Source: Pseudomonadota bacterium (GTDB taxonomy: Bacteria; Pseudomonadota; Alphaproteobacteria; Micropepsales; Micropepsaceae). Taken from it: 64,000 bases of DNA. The stretch covers positions 1 through 64,000 of the forward strand of contig JAJZDZ010000010.1 in the NCBI GenBank assembly GCA_021851325.1, given 5' to 3'. This document shows positions 54,696-64,000 of the stretch, one piece after another. Position numbers and translations under genes: made by a program. The notes beneath the pieces were generated by a model that was given only the letters and a program-made list of their open reading frames with translations, searched no databases and had not been told where the DNA came from. Positions within the stretch are counted from its first letter, which is position 1. Each line of letters starts with the position of its first letter.

Positions 54696-55916
54696 TCAGA
54701 TCCCGAAATATTCGAGATGCCAGCGCATTTCCTTTTCACTCATCGGGTAGTGGACGCCGTCGCGTGCGGGCAGGACCTGATGGGTCGGAAGATGCAGAAG
54801 GCTGGTCTGGATCTTGAACGCCACCCGCATGCTGAACCCGGCGCGCCAGACCAGCGCCGTCAATGGCTTGGCCTGGCCAAGGTTCAAGATGCGCTCGACG
54901 ATCTCTGCCGGAATTTTGCCGGCAGCTGAGAGGGCCGCCACAACGCCTGCGCGATTGCCGCGATAGGCAAGGCTGAGAACATAGGCATCGTCGATCGGTC
55001 CGTGGCGGGCAAATTCCTGCACCAGAAGGCTTGCTGGCTCGGCAGGAGCGCTGTCCAGCCGTTTCTTAAGCTCGCTGCGGAGGTGTCGCCGGGTACGCTC
55101 CTCCAGATCATGGCGTTGTGCCAGCCGTTCGATCAGCGCGGCGCCGGCAAACCCTGCAATCCGTCGGATCGCCCGTTGCGACAACCCCGCACGCAGCACC
55201 AGAGGACCCTGCCAGGCGCCGATACTTTGCGCCTGCTCGACAATCTTCTCGAGGGTTTTGCCACGTATGCGCGCATCGGCGTTGCTCAGGAGTGCCGTCA
55301 CCGCCGGAATGTCCTGTGCGGCAACGATGAGATCACTCACCCTTGCCGCCAGGGGCCGACGCTTGGCAATGGCGAGGAGGGCATAATGGGCGCCAACCGT
55401 AGTGATGATGTCAATGAGATCGGCATCTGAGAGCAGCGGAGAGTATTCAAGGATCGGTGCGCTCACACACTCAACATCGTGGGCCAGATTGCGGATCAGC
55501 GCGTAGGGCACGCACGTCAGCGACTTGATACCCTCGGCCAGAATCGTCCGGATGCGAGGCAGTTCATCATCCGCGAGGCATTGCAATGTCTCGAGGGTCA
55601 GCTGACGCACCGCTTCGTTTGCCTCATCCGTCAGGCCCGGAAGCAGGCGGGCAATCTTGCGGGCCAGTTCGGCGCGCACCTCTTCGTCGCGCGAATGGGC
55701 CAGATAGGCATTGGTTTCGGCGAGAGCAGAGGGATTGGCCGCCACAGCGCGCTGGGCGGCAAGCGAGCCTTCCTCAGCGAGAAAGGCAAGGACGCGCGGG
55801 TCGGCATCGGGATTTTGGGCAAGCGTCTGACGCAGCTCTTCGCCGCGCTGCTCAATCAGACGCAGGACATCGTCACGGCTCAAAAAGCCCTTGGGGACAG
55901 ATTTGGTCGCAGTCAC
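54696..55916 (-). CDS. DUF2336 family helical-repeat protein
   Basis: 406 residues, almost all helical and HEAT-like (ALAETNAYLAHSRDEEVRAELARKIARLLPGLTDEANEAVRQLTLETLQCLADDELPRIRTILAEGIKSL). It matches the DUF2336 family, found mainly in alphaproteobacteria and with no assigned biochemical role. No signal peptide or membrane helix, so cytoplasmic. Convergent with the DUF1036 gene and divergent from the HAD gene. Confidence 0.78.
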   Translation of the reverse strand: MTATKSVPKGFLSRDDVLRLIEQRGEELRQTLAQNPDADPRVLAFLAEEGSLAAQRAVAANPSALAETNAYLAHSRDEEVRAELARKIARLLPGLTDEANEAVRQLTLETLQCLADDELPRIRTILAEGIKSLTCVPYALIRNLAHDVECVSAPILEYSPLLSDADLIDIITTVGAHYALLAIAKRRPLAARVSDLIVAAQDIPAVTALLSNADARIRGKTLEKIVEQAQSIGAWQGPLVLRAGLSQRAIRRIAGFAGAALIERLAQRHDLEERTRRHLRSELKKRLDSAPAEPASLLVQEFARHGPIDDAYVLSLAYRGNRAGVVAALSAAGKIPAEIVERILNLGQAKPLTALVWRAGFSMRVAFKIQTSLLHLPTHQVLPARDGVHYPMSEKEMRWHLEYFGI

Positions 55917-56044
55917 ACAAGCCTTCCTCGCCTCGCCGCGATCATGTTGCGGCCAGCTCCTTAACAGGGTGCCAACAGAGTTGGTTAGCGAAGGCTTGAT
56001 GCCCGTGCTTGAAAGGCACGCGACGATGGCCCATGTTGCCGGCC

Positions 56045-56716
56045 ATGTCCCTACCGAAAGCCAGTCTGTCCGGCATCGAAAGCTGGGTCTTTGACCTGGA
56101 CCACACGCTTTATCGTGTGGACCAGGCCACCCATGCGGCGATGAGCGAGCGCATCTGTCTTTACCTCCAGCGCACTCTCGACCTGCCGCGTGATCGCGCC
56201 TTTGTCCTGCAAAAGCGCTATCTTGAGCTTTACGGCTCGACCTTTGCCGGCCTCTTGCGCCATCATGCGATCGATCGCGACTCCTACCACACCTTTGTCA
56301 ACGATCTTGACCTGCTGGGCCTGAAAGAGTCCCCGGAACTTCATGCAGCCATTGCCGGCCTCAAGGGCCGGCGGATCATCTTCACCAACAACTGTGGCCA
56401 CTATGCAGCGCAGGTGCTTGAGCGCATCGGCATCGCCGATCTCTTCGCTGACATCATCGATGCGAGGATCCTGGGCGAGACGCCCAAACCCAATCCCAGC
56501 GCCTATCGGCACATTGCCAGCCCGCCCGATGCCACGGCCTTCTTCGACGATAGCCTGCGCAATCTGAAGCCTGCCCATGAACTTGGCATGACGACCATCT
56601 GGTGCCGAACCGGTCCGCAGGGACAAGCCGAACCGCTTGCCGCACGGCCAGCGCACGTGCATTACGAGACTGATGACCTTACCCAATTTTTGCTCAATAT
56701 CAGGATTGCCCGATGA
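56045..56716 (+). CDS. HAD-family pyrimidine 5'-nucleotidase-like phosphatase
   Basis: 223 residues with HAD motif [12 protein letters not shown], motif II IIFTNNC, motif III Lys in [11 protein letters not shown] and motif [19 protein letters not shown], of the pyrimidine 5'-nucleotidase/SDT1-like group. It dephosphorylates nucleotides or small phosphates. The TTG start of the track ORF is unlikely; ATG at 56045 or 56033 is preferred. It overlaps dapD by four bases, a pairing repeated in alphaproteobacteria, though no link to lysine synthesis is known to me. Confidence 0.85.
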   Translation: MSLPKASLSGIESWVFDLDHTLYRVDQATHAAMSERICLYLQRTLDLPRDRAFVLQKRYLELYGSTFAGLLRHHAIDRDSYHTFVNDLDLLGLKESPELHAAIAGLKGRRIIFTNNCGHYAAQVLERIGIADLFADIIDARILGETPKPNPSAYRHIASPPDATAFFDDSLRNLKPAHELGMTTIWCRTGPQGQAEPLAARPAHVHYETDDLTQFLLNIRIAR

Positions 56717-57537
56717 CTGCGCAACTCAAACGTCTCATAGAAGAAGCCTGGGCCGACCGCGACAGCCTGTCGTCCGCCACCAAGGGAGCGGTGCGCGATG
56801 CCGTCGAAGCTGCACTCGACGGGCTTGACCGCGGCCACTACCGGGTAGCGGTCAAGGAGGATGGCATCTGGCGGGTGGAGCAATGGCTCAAACAGGCCGT
56901 ACTGCTCTCCTTTCGTTTTTACGACATGAAACCGATCAGCGGCGGAGCTGGGGGGGCTCCGTGGTGGGACAAAGTGGATTCCAAGTTTCTCAACTGGGAT
57001 CCGTCACGTTTCGCTGAAGCCGGTCTGCGCGCGGTCCCCGGCGCCATCGTGCGGCGTTCGGCCTTTATCGGCAAAGGCTGCGTACTGATGCCAAGTTTCG
57101 TCAATCTCGGCGCCCACATCGGGCCAGATACGATGGTGGATACCTGGGCGACGGTGGGCTCCTGCGCCCAGATCGGAGCGCGCTGCCATCTTTCAGGCGG
57201 CGTCGGCATCGGTGGTGTGCTGGAACCATTGCAGGCCAACCCCGTCATTATCGAGGACAATTGTTTTATCGGCGCCCGCTCGGAGGTCGCTGAAGGGGTC
57301 ATTGTCGGCGAAGGCTCGGTATTGTCGATGGGCGTCTATCTGGGCCAGTCAACCAAGATCATCGACCGGCAGAGCGGCGAGGTTTTCTATGGCAAGGTAC
57401 CGCCTTATTCCGTCGTGGTAGCCGGAAGCCATGGCGGCGGCGATGGCAAACCCGCGTTATACTGTGCGGTGATTGTCAAACGGGTAGACGCGCGTACCCG
57501 GCAGAAGACCTCGATCAACGAGCTGCTGCGCGCCTAG
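56713..57537 (+). CDS. dapD: 2,3,4,5-tetrahydropyridine-2,6-dicarboxylate N-succinyltransferase
   Basis: 274-residue enzyme of the succinylase branch of lysine/diaminopimelate synthesis. The N-terminal helical part is followed by left-handed beta-helix hexapeptide repeats ([105 protein letters not shown]). Start overlaps the HAD gene; the stop is convergent with and overlaps the FlbA-like gene end by four bases. Confidence 0.97.
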   Translation: MTAQLKRLIEEAWADRDSLSSATKGAVRDAVEAALDGLDRGHYRVAVKEDGIWRVEQWLKQAVLLSFRFYDMKPISGGAGGAPWWDKVDSKFLNWDPSRFAEAGLRAVPGAIVRRSAFIGKGCVLMPSFVNLGAHIGPDTMVDTWATVGSCAQIGARCHLSGGVGIGGVLEPLQANPVIIEDNCFIGARSEVAEGVIVGEGSVLSMGVYLGQSTKIIDRQSGEVFYGKVPPYSVVVAGSHGGGDGKPALYCAVIVKRVDARTRQKTSINELLRA

Positions 57538-59291
57538 GCGGCGCGCAGGCGCGCCGCGTAGCCACTCAAGGTTGCCGCCACATCCGGCAGCAGCTGATCC
57601 CAGTCGCCGAAGTTCTGCGGATGGAATACTGGCGCAGCTCGGTACCAGGGGTAACACGACGTCCCCAGCTGCGGCCAGGTCCGGCCAGCAGTCAGAATCC
57701 AGGTTTCCGTACCAGTACTGGCGGCTATAGCAGCTGCGGCAGTTGGGGCAGAAATTACCAGGTCGAGAGCAGCGGAGAGGGCCGCAGTGCCATCGATGTC
57801 GTTCTTGAGATCGAGGCCTTCGATGCGGTGGATCGGAATGGCGTAGCGGGCACAGACCTCATCGAGCTCAGCATCGCAATCGCCATACTGCAGATTGACG
57901 AACTGCACCCCCGGGGTGCGCAGGATGGGTTCCCACTGGGCGAGCGCGCTGAAATATTTTTTGCGTTTGATGTCCTGCATCATCGACCGCCAGCAGATCC
58001 CGACAAAGGGACCAGGGCCGAACCCAAGAAGGCGCGCACGTAGCTGCGCTACCCGTGCCGGCTCGGGCATGAGAAATGCGAGCTTGGGAAAGTCCTCTAT
58101 CTGCTTGCGGATGAACGGCACAGCCGAGGCCATCGGCACATAAAAATCGGGCCGCTGATCGTCAGTCGCGAAGGGGATAAAGCGGAATTCCCTGCGCTCG
58201 TCCCCCACATATTTGCGGTCTTCATAAGCTCCCACGCTCGCTTTGGGGAAGGAGCGCTGGACGAGAGGGACAAGACGCGAATCGACGGCGATCTGCAGCT
58301 GACCGGTGCGGCCAAGAGCGCGATTGAGATCCGGGAGCACCGACGCAAACATGATCTCGTCGCCCAGGCCCTGTTCACCGATGACAAGAAGGCGTTTGCC
58401 CTCGAGCCCTTCACCTTGCCATTGCGGCGCGTCGACCATATAGCGCACATAGTCCCTGAACCTGGGATCGTTGCGGACCTCGTATTCGCGGAAACCTTCT
58501 TCAACCCGCCCCATGCCGATGAGGCAGATGCTGCGCGAATGACGTCCTTCCAAAAGTTCGATCTCATCAACGCCCCGCGCCAGAGCCTCGTCATAGGCCT
58601 CAAGCGAGTCTTCGAGCTGACCCAGGTGGGACAGGGCAAAGGCAAGATTGTGCCAGGGCCGCGAATATCCTGGGTCCAGAGCGATGGCTTCCTTGTAAAA
58701 CACCAGCGCTTCCTCGGCACGGCCCTGCTCGGACAGCACCGTCGCCAGTGAATTCCACAGCGCCGCCTGTTGCGGCATGCGGAAGATCGCGGCGCGCAGA
58801 ACTTCAATGGCCTGGGGAACGTCCCCAAGGTCACAGAGGACGCTCCCCAGATTGTTGTAGCCGAGGGGAGAGTCGGGACAGCGCGCAATGTACTGCGCGA
58901 ACATGTCGGCGGCGGCGGTGTACATCTTCAGACCCCAGGCCGTCAGGCCCAGATTGAGCAAAAGATCGCTGTCATCCGGATCAAGGGCAAAGGCCTGCTC
59001 GTAGGTGACGAGTGCCTTGTGCAGATGGCCCATCTTCTCGAGCGCAAGCGCAAGCATATGGAATCCTGCCCCATAGGTGGGATCGGCCTCGGTGGCACGT
59101 AGCGCCAGCTTGGCAGTCCGGGCGACGTCGCCGCGCCGCCACTGCTTGATCGCGCGGCGTACCAGATCGGTCGCCTTGGCGCGATCGGTCACCTCTGCTT
59201 CAACCTGTTCGCCAGCTTCCATGCGCGCGAGTGCGGCATCTGCGGCGCCCATGCCGGTCATCGTATCAAGACCAGTACGACCAAGTGCCAT
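57534..59291 (-). CDS. FlbA-like TPR protein with glycosyltransferase-like C-terminus
   Basis: 585 residues. TPR repeats fill about residues 40-260 ([73 protein letters not shown]...). The C-terminal ~300 residues begin [29 protein letters not shown] and include FVGICWRS and [24 protein letters not shown], which resemble the GT-B fold of heptosyl/O-GlcNAc transferases. Caulobacter FlbA, encoded with flbT and flaF, is a TPR protein needed for flagellin modification. Here the gene is divergent from flbT-flaF, so a flagellin glycosylation role is a reasonable inference. Confidence 0.72.
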   Translation of the reverse strand: MALGRTGLDTMTGMGAADAALARMEAGEQVEAEVTDRAKATDLVRRAIKQWRRGDVARTAKLALRATEADPTYGAGFHMLALALEKMGHLHKALVTYEQAFALDPDDSDLLLNLGLTAWGLKMYTAAADMFAQYIARCPDSPLGYNNLGSVLCDLGDVPQAIEVLRAAIFRMPQQAALWNSLATVLSEQGRAEEALVFYKEAIALDPGYSRPWHNLAFALSHLGQLEDSLEAYDEALARGVDEIELLEGRHSRSICLIGMGRVEEGFREYEVRNDPRFRDYVRYMVDAPQWQGEGLEGKRLLVIGEQGLGDEIMFASVLPDLNRALGRTGQLQIAVDSRLVPLVQRSFPKASVGAYEDRKYVGDERREFRFIPFATDDQRPDFYVPMASAVPFIRKQIEDFPKLAFLMPEPARVAQLRARLLGFGPGPFVGICWRSMMQDIKRKKYFSALAQWEPILRTPGVQFVNLQYGDCDAELDEVCARYAIPIHRIEGLDLKNDIDGTAALSAALDLVISAPTAAAAIAASTGTETWILTAGRTWPQLGTSCYPWYRAAPVFHPQNFGDWDQLLPDVAATLSGYAARLRAA

Positions 59292-59454
59292 GTACGGACT
59301 CCTCTAATCTGCCCCTATCAAACCCCATCATGCTTAAGCGATGGTGAAGACCGTGAATTCAGATACGAGGAGTTTTTTAACGAAGTAGGGCTAGGGTCGA
59401 CCCGCGTACGAGGACGGGATCGACGTCGCAACAGCGCAAAAAGGAACGTTGGCA

Positions 59455-59880
59455 ATGCCACTCAAGCTGTCGTTAAAACCCGGCGAGAAATTCGTGCTTA
59501 ACGGCGCGGTACTCACCAATGGGGACAAGCGGACCAGCCTTGTCCTGCAGAACAAGGCCTGCATCCTGCGCGAACGGGACATCATGCAACCCGAGGACGC
59601 GAACACACCAGCGCGCCGGATCTATTTTCCGATCATGATGATGTACCTCGATGGCGAGGAGGCGGAAAATTATTACAACGATTTTGCGCTGCGCATGACC
59701 GAGTTCATGAGCGCGATCCGCTCGCGCGCTGCGCTGGCGGTCTGTGTCGACATCAGCCGCGAAGTCATGGCTGGCGGCTATTACCGTGCCCTGATGCAGT
59801 GCAAGAAGCTTTTTGAGTTCGAACGGGAGCGTTTGAGTTATGAGCCATCACGCCTATCAGCGAACGCAGCGCATTACTGA
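59455..59880 (+). CDS. flbT: Flagellin biosynthesis regulator FlbT
   Basis: 141 residues: MPLKLSLKPGEKFVLNGAVLTNGDKRTSLVLQNKACILRERDIMQPEDANTPARRIYFPIMMMYLD is diagnostic of FlbT. In Caulobacter FlbT binds the 5' leader of flagellin mRNA and couples its translation to hook completion. The ATG at 59455 has AAGGA upstream; the TTG two codons earlier is the track start. It overlaps flaF by 41 bases. Confidence 0.94.
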   Translation: MPLKLSLKPGEKFVLNGAVLTNGDKRTSLVLQNKACILRERDIMQPEDANTPARRIYFPIMMMYLDGEEAENYYNDFALRMTEFMSAIRSRAALAVCVDISREVMAGGYYRALMQCKKLFEFERERLSYEPSRLSANAAHY

Positions 59881-60190
59881 AGATCCCCGAACCGCTGAAT
59901 ATAGGCTGTTCGGACAGGTCACAGGTGCGCTGCTTGAGGCCAAGGCCAAGAATGTAAGGGGCGGCCCGCTGGCAGAGGCCGTCGACTGGAACCGGCGTCT
60001 GTGGGGCTCACTGGCTGCTGATTGCCTGGATGACCGCAATCGCCTTCCGCCACAGCTGCGGGCCCATATTGTCTCTTTGTCCCTCTGGGTCACACGATAT
60101 TCGAAAGACGTGGTGCGTCGGGGCGCCTCGATGGATCCGCTGATCGAGGTTAATCGTACGATCATGCAAGGACTACAGGGCCAGGCCTGA
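59840..60190 (+). CDS. flaF: Flagellar biosynthesis regulator FlaF
   Basis: 116 residues (AYQRTQRITEDPRTAEYRLFGQVTGALLEAK ... VDWNRRLWGSLAADCLDDRNRLPPQLRAHIVSLSLWVTRYSKDVVRRGASMDPLIEVNRTIMQGL), the family pattern. FlaF opposes FlbT and is required for flagellin synthesis or secretion. No flagellin gene lies in the window. The long overlap with flbT suggests coupled translation; a strong terminator follows. Confidence 0.93.
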   Translation: MSHHAYQRTQRITEDPRTAEYRLFGQVTGALLEAKAKNVRGGPLAEAVDWNRRLWGSLAADCLDDRNRLPPQLRAHIVSLSLWVTRYSKDVVRRGASMDPLIEVNRTIMQGLQGQA

Positions 60191-60214
60191 GCACTCCTGG
60201 AACTCCCTTGCCCT

Positions 60215-60241
60215 GGGCCGGCCCTGCGCCGGCCCTTTTTT
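60215..60241 (+). terminator. Rho-independent terminator of flbT-flaF
   Basis: GGGCCGGC-CCTGC-GCCGGCCC, an 8-bp stem, followed by six T; 25 bases after the flaF stop. Confidence 0.92.
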
Positions 60242-60426
60242 CATGCGGGCCATTGCCAGCCCCCCCGCGGATACTCGGGGTGGGACCGAAGGGGCCGTGC
60301 TTTACGCCCACCGCCCTGGCTGGCATGCTCATGGCAGCGACGCCTGAGAGCAGCGCAGCTTGCCGGCTGCGGCGTCAAAGGGGACTGGAGCGCTGCCGTG
60401 GCAGCGTCCAGAAACGGGGGGAAGGC

Positions 60427-61137
60427 ATGACCATGCTGATTGCGGCTGCGGCCGTATTTGTTATCACCCATCTTGCGATTGCCGGCACGGGACTGCGCGG
60501 TGCACTGGTGCGGGTGCTGGGTGAAGGCGGCTACATGCTGGCCTTTTCCACGATTTCGGTGGGAAGCCTCGTATGGCTGGCCTATTCCTACAACGTGGCA
60601 CAGTCAGGGGGGGCAGACCCCCAGTGGTGGCAGAGCGGCCGGGGCCTTCACGATTCGGGCATCTTGATCATCGGCCTCGCTTTTTTTCTGGGTGTGCAGG
60701 GCCTGCTCAGCGCCAATCCGACCAGCGTTGCCCAGGACAAGGCCGCCCGCGATCCGGCGGTGGTACAGGGCGTGCTGCGCATCACCCGCCATCCTTTCCT
60801 GTGGGCTGTCGTGCTGTGGTCGGCCTTCCATCTTGCCGTCAACGGTGATGCAGCCTCGGTGATCTTCTTTGCTGCCTTCCTCGTGCTCAGCCTTCTGGGC
60901 ACCTGGTCGATTGATACCAAGCGGCGGCGCGCACTGGGACCGGCCTGGGAGGAGTTTGCCAGGCAGACCTCAAGCATTCCCTTTGCCGCGGTGCTGGCTG
61001 GCAGGGCCAAGCTCAATATTGCCGAAAGCTTTGGCTGGCGCTTCTGGGCCGCCATGGCGGTCTTCGTTGCGGTGCTGTTCGCCCATCTCTGGCTCTTCGG
61101 CGTTTCGCCCTTTCCAGGAGGCTGGCGGCCATATTAG
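60427..61137 (+). CDS. nnrU: NnrU family membrane protein
   Basis: 236-residue protein with about six hydrophobic helices and the NnrU pattern: VFVITHLAIAGTGLRGALVRVLGEGGYMLAFSTISVGSLVWLAYSY and GVLRITRHPFLWAVVLWSAFHLAVNGDAASVIFFAAFLVLSLLGTWSIDTKRR. NnrU was named in denitrification regulons and resembles isoprenylcysteine methyltransferase-like folds. No nitrogen-oxide reductase genes are in the window, so the role here is open. GAAGG precedes the ATG; the track ORF starts inside the flbT-flaF terminator. Confidence 0.88.
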   Translation: MTMLIAAAAVFVITHLAIAGTGLRGALVRVLGEGGYMLAFSTISVGSLVWLAYSYNVAQSGGADPQWWQSGRGLHDSGILIIGLAFFLGVQGLLSANPTSVAQDKAARDPAVVQGVLRITRHPFLWAVVLWSAFHLAVNGDAASVIFFAAFLVLSLLGTWSIDTKRRRALGPAWEEFARQTSSIPFAAVLAGRAKLNIAESFGWRFWAAMAVFVAVLFAHLWLFGVSPFPGGWRPY

Positions 61138-61223
61138 CCCGTGGGAGGTGACGGTCCGCGCTCCGCGCGTGAAACCTTGGCGGCGCTGAGAGAACCTTAA
61201 GCCTTTTGTGCCACAAGAAGGGC

Positions 61224-61568
61224 ATGAGCGCCGACACAACGCCTGTCGATCTGAGCCATCTGAACCGTTATACGGGTGGCAATGTGGCGCTCAATCGCGA
61301 GATCCTGGCGCTGTTCAGTAGCCAGGCCGAGGAGCTATTCGCGCGGCTGCGCAAGGCCAGTCAGGACGACGATGCCAAAAGCTGGCGCGAGCAGGCGCAT
61401 GCGATCAAGGGCGGCGCGCGCGGCATCGGCGCCTTCGGCCTGGGCGAACTTGCTGCCACTCTCGAAAAGCAGGGCCCCCGAGGCTATGGCGCCAGCCGGG
61501 GACTTAAAGCCCTGGATGATGAAATGCGGCTTGTTGCCGACTTTATCGCGCTCTACAGCCGCGGCTAG
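61224..61568 (+). CDS. Hpt phosphotransfer domain protein
   Basis: 114 residues consisting of one Hpt four-helix domain: LNRYTGGNVALNREILALFSSQAEELFARLRKASQDDDAKSWREQAHAIKGGARGIGAFGLGELAATLEKQG. The phosphorylatable His is in HAIKGGARGIGA (HxxKG). It relays phosphate between receiver domains. Alone in its locus; the orphan receiver and kinase elsewhere in the window are possible but unproven partners. The ATG at 61224 is preferred to the TTG of the track. Confidence 0.88.
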   Translation: MSADTTPVDLSHLNRYTGGNVALNREILALFSSQAEELFARLRKASQDDDAKSWREQAHAIKGGARGIGAFGLGELAATLEKQGPRGYGASRGLKALDDEMRLVADFIALYSRG

Positions 61569-61645
61569 GGTGCCGCGCGCGGTCTTTGATTCTCGCCGTC
61601 AGTTGGATATAGGCCTGCCTGGCTGTGCTGAGCTTAATCGTGGCG

Positions 61646-61674
61646 TTGCGGCTGGAACAAATTCTACATATAAT
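61646..61674 (+). promoter_or_regulatory. Predicted promoter of the ferredoxin reductase gene
   Basis: TTGCGG, 17 bases, TATAAT (perfect -10), 45 bases before the start codon. Confidence 0.72.
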
Positions 61675-61712
61675 GCCGCACAATTGAAGATTCATACAAG
61701 AAGAAAGTGTAA

Positions 61713-62747
<1,035 letters not shown>

Positions 62748-62767
62748 CGCCGCTCTGTGAGAGAGCC

Positions 62768-63076
62768 ATGAAAATCATCGCCACCGACCGCTCCGGCGTG
62801 TCGAGAGAAATTGAAGGTCGCGACGGCTGGACCTTGATGGAAATGCTGCGCGACGCGGGCCTTCCCATTACAGCCGAGTGCGGCGGCGCCTGCGCCTGCG
62901 CGACCTGCCATGTCTATGTCGAAGAGGGCTGGTACGAGAAGCTGGTGCCCAAATCCGATGCCGAGACCGATATGCTGGATATGGCTCTTGCGGTGCAGGA
63001 TAATTCGCGGCTGGCCTGCCAGATTACCTGTTCCGACGCCCTCGATGGCATCAAGGTCACCCTCGCTCCGGAGTGA
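62768..63076 (+). CDS. [2Fe-2S] ferredoxin, adrenodoxin type
   Basis: 102 residues with the vertebrate-type cluster ligands: CGGACACATC (Cx5Cx2C) and LACQITC for the fourth Cys. ECGGACACATCHVYVEEGWYEKL and DMLDMALAVQDNSRLACQI are typical of Isc-type and P450-partner ferredoxins. With the reductase upstream it forms an NADPH-to-iron-sulfur electron chain, for cluster assembly or an oxygenase not in the window. Confidence 0.95.
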   Translation: MKIIATDRSGVSREIEGRDGWTLMEMLRDAGLPITAECGGACACATCHVYVEEGWYEKLVPKSDAETDMLDMALAVQDNSRLACQITCSDALDGIKVTLAPE

Positions 63077-63401
63077 GCCCCTCCCTCCAGGTGGCCCTGA
63101 TGGCCAGGCTGGATGAGGGAGGTGCCGGCGGCCCGCCCGTGCCACGCCAGCCAGGCGCGGTGCCGCCGTTTTCTGTCCGCGGTGAGGCCCCCGCAAACGC
63201 GGCAAAAGATCCCAGCTGGGGGCTTCGCCCAAGCCCCCAAGGCGGGCTATATGGGCATGCCGGCAGCCTCGCGCCACCTGGTACGGCGATAGCAACCGCC
63301 TCGGATTTGCCAGCTGCGTGACAACGGCCAGCCGGCAGCTCCCGGGGCCCTCGCCGTTCGGGCGCGCTGGTCATCAGCTGGCGGTGAGCCGCGGAGCATT
63401 C
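63077..63401. other. Intergenic region with GC hairpins
   Basis: 325 bases with no supported gene. An imperfect palindrome follows the ferredoxin stop (CTCCCTCCAGGTGGCC...GGCCAGGCTGGATGAGGGAG), and GGGGGCTT-CGCCC-AAGCCCCC forms an 8-bp stem near 63219-63239. Neither has a T-run. They may be Rho-assisted ends or dispersed palindromes. Confidence 0.45.
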
Positions 63402-64000
63402 ATGAGTGGCCTTAAGGCCTTGCAGACCGAACCACCTCCACCTCCCAGCCGCGCCCGTTCGGCCGAGCGGGCAGCTGCGGCCGGCCTTTTGGTACTGCTT
63501 CTCCACGCGCTAGTGCTCTGGATCATACTCGAGTCCTTCTACAAGCCATCCGCCGAAACTCCCCACTACCACGAGACAGCGATCACCCTGTGGCTGACCA
63601 AGCCCAAGGTCCGCGCCCCGTCAGCGCCGGTTCCGGTGCTGCGCCCGAAAAAGAAAAAGCGGAAGCCAGTCCCCTATGAGAGCTATCCGGTTCCAAATGC
63701 GCAAGGCTTCGCCGTTCCACCCCCACCGCCCACGGCACCATTGACGGGCGAGGATTACAACGGCCTCAGGGCGCTGGGCGAATATCTCTATAATTGCAGC
63801 GAGATGAATTATGGCTACCTGACGCCTCTCGATCGTCTGCATTGCCAGTTCGACCTGTGGAACCTGCCGCCCGTAAATCCGGGCAAGGGCCTGCGCCTGG
63901 GCAAACCGCCCAACAGCGTCTGGGAGCAGGAACGCCAGAAGCAGAAGGCTCCGCCCCGCAAGTTCACCCGCCCCTGTCGCCCCAACAGTCCCAATTCCAA
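63402..64000 (+). CDS. TonB-like membrane-anchored periplasmic protein, cut by window end
   Basis: Not in the ORF track because the frame runs off the right edge; 199 codons visible. ATG with GGAG five bases upstream. A short Pro-rich cytoplasmic N-terminus, one transmembrane helix (AAAGLLVLLLHALVLWIILESFY), a Pro/Lys-rich linker (VPVLRPKKKKRKPVPYESYPVPNAQG; PPPPPTAP) and a soluble part with LGEYLYNCSEMNYGYLTPLDRLHCQFDLW containing two Cys. The layout recalls TonB/TolA energy transducers, but no TonB C-terminal domain is visible, so function is open. Confidence 0.7.
   Translation, partial: MSGLKALQTEPPPPPSRARSAERAAAAGLLVLLLHALVLWIILESFYKPSAETPHYHETAITLWLTKPKVRAPSAPVPVLRPKKKKRKPVPYESYPVPNAQGFAVPPPPPTAPLTGEDYNGLRALGEYLYNCSEMNYGYLTPLDRLHCQFDLWNLPPVNPGKGLRLGKPPNSVWEQERQKQKAPPRKFTRPCRPNSPNS

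Overview
The window is GC-rich chromosomal DNA from an alphaproteobacterium. FliX, FlbT, FlaF, DUF6468, a MotE-type protein, the DUF1476 (zeta) ATP-synthase inhibitor, an AdxF-type ferredoxin and purS as a separate gene all point to this class. The gene orders look most like Rhodospirillales-type relatives, but I cannot name a genus from sequence alone. Coding density is high and most of the window is housekeeping DNA. The only mobile-element trace is one decayed transposase tail.

Layout. 1-10.9 kb: rmuC (cut by the window edge), recR, an HD hydrolase, ybaB-dnaX, the 4.5S/SRP RNA, trmJ, icd, alaS and recA, so mainly DNA repair and replication, translation and the TCA cycle. 11.2-22.9 kb: an MFS transporter, then a flagellar block. 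It has a minus-strand operon fliL-fliM-DUF6468-motE-large TPR protein, a divergent operon flgF-flgG-flgA-flgH behind a sigma-54-like promoter, then dksA and the flagellar regulator fliX. 22.9-29.5 kb: one long minus-strand series rplU-rpmA, GNAT, obgE-proB-proA-nadD-rsfS-rlmH (ribosome, proline and NAD synthesis). 29.6-36.7 kb: a tyrosine-phosphatase-like protein and alkB, the purC-purS-purQ-purL set followed by bolA and monothiol glutaredoxin, and the DUF1476 gene. 36.7-48.8 kb is more accessory: a putative structured RNA, a lipoprotein, an orphan response regulator, a ZIP transporter, a small ORF coupled to a diheme cytochrome c, a GAF protein, hemerythrin, an aldo/keto reductase, the IS remnant, tRNA-Arg(ACG), an OmpA-like lipoprotein, a P1 peptidase, tam and an orphan histidine kinase. 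49-53.5 kb: rpmH-rnpA-yidD-yidC-engB-argB. 53.6-64 kb: a DUF1036 protein, a DUF2336 protein, a HAD phosphatase with dapD, an FlbA-like TPR protein divergent from flbT-flaF, nnrU, an Hpt protein, a ferredoxin/ferredoxin-NADP reductase pair, and a TonB-like protein cut by the right edge.

Most interesting non-routine signals: (1) a compact RNA-like stretch after the DUF1476 gene carrying RNase P RNA-like boxes in the right order, including a P4-like helix with a bulged U; (2) a candidate sRNA downstream of grxD with three hairpins, each showing a C-rich loop, ending in a strong terminator; (3) a 50-codon ORF, absent from the ORF track, with its own Shine-Dalgarno sequence and an ATGA overlap with a cytochrome c gene; (4) a very large periplasmic TPR protein of unknown function inside the fliL-fliM operon.
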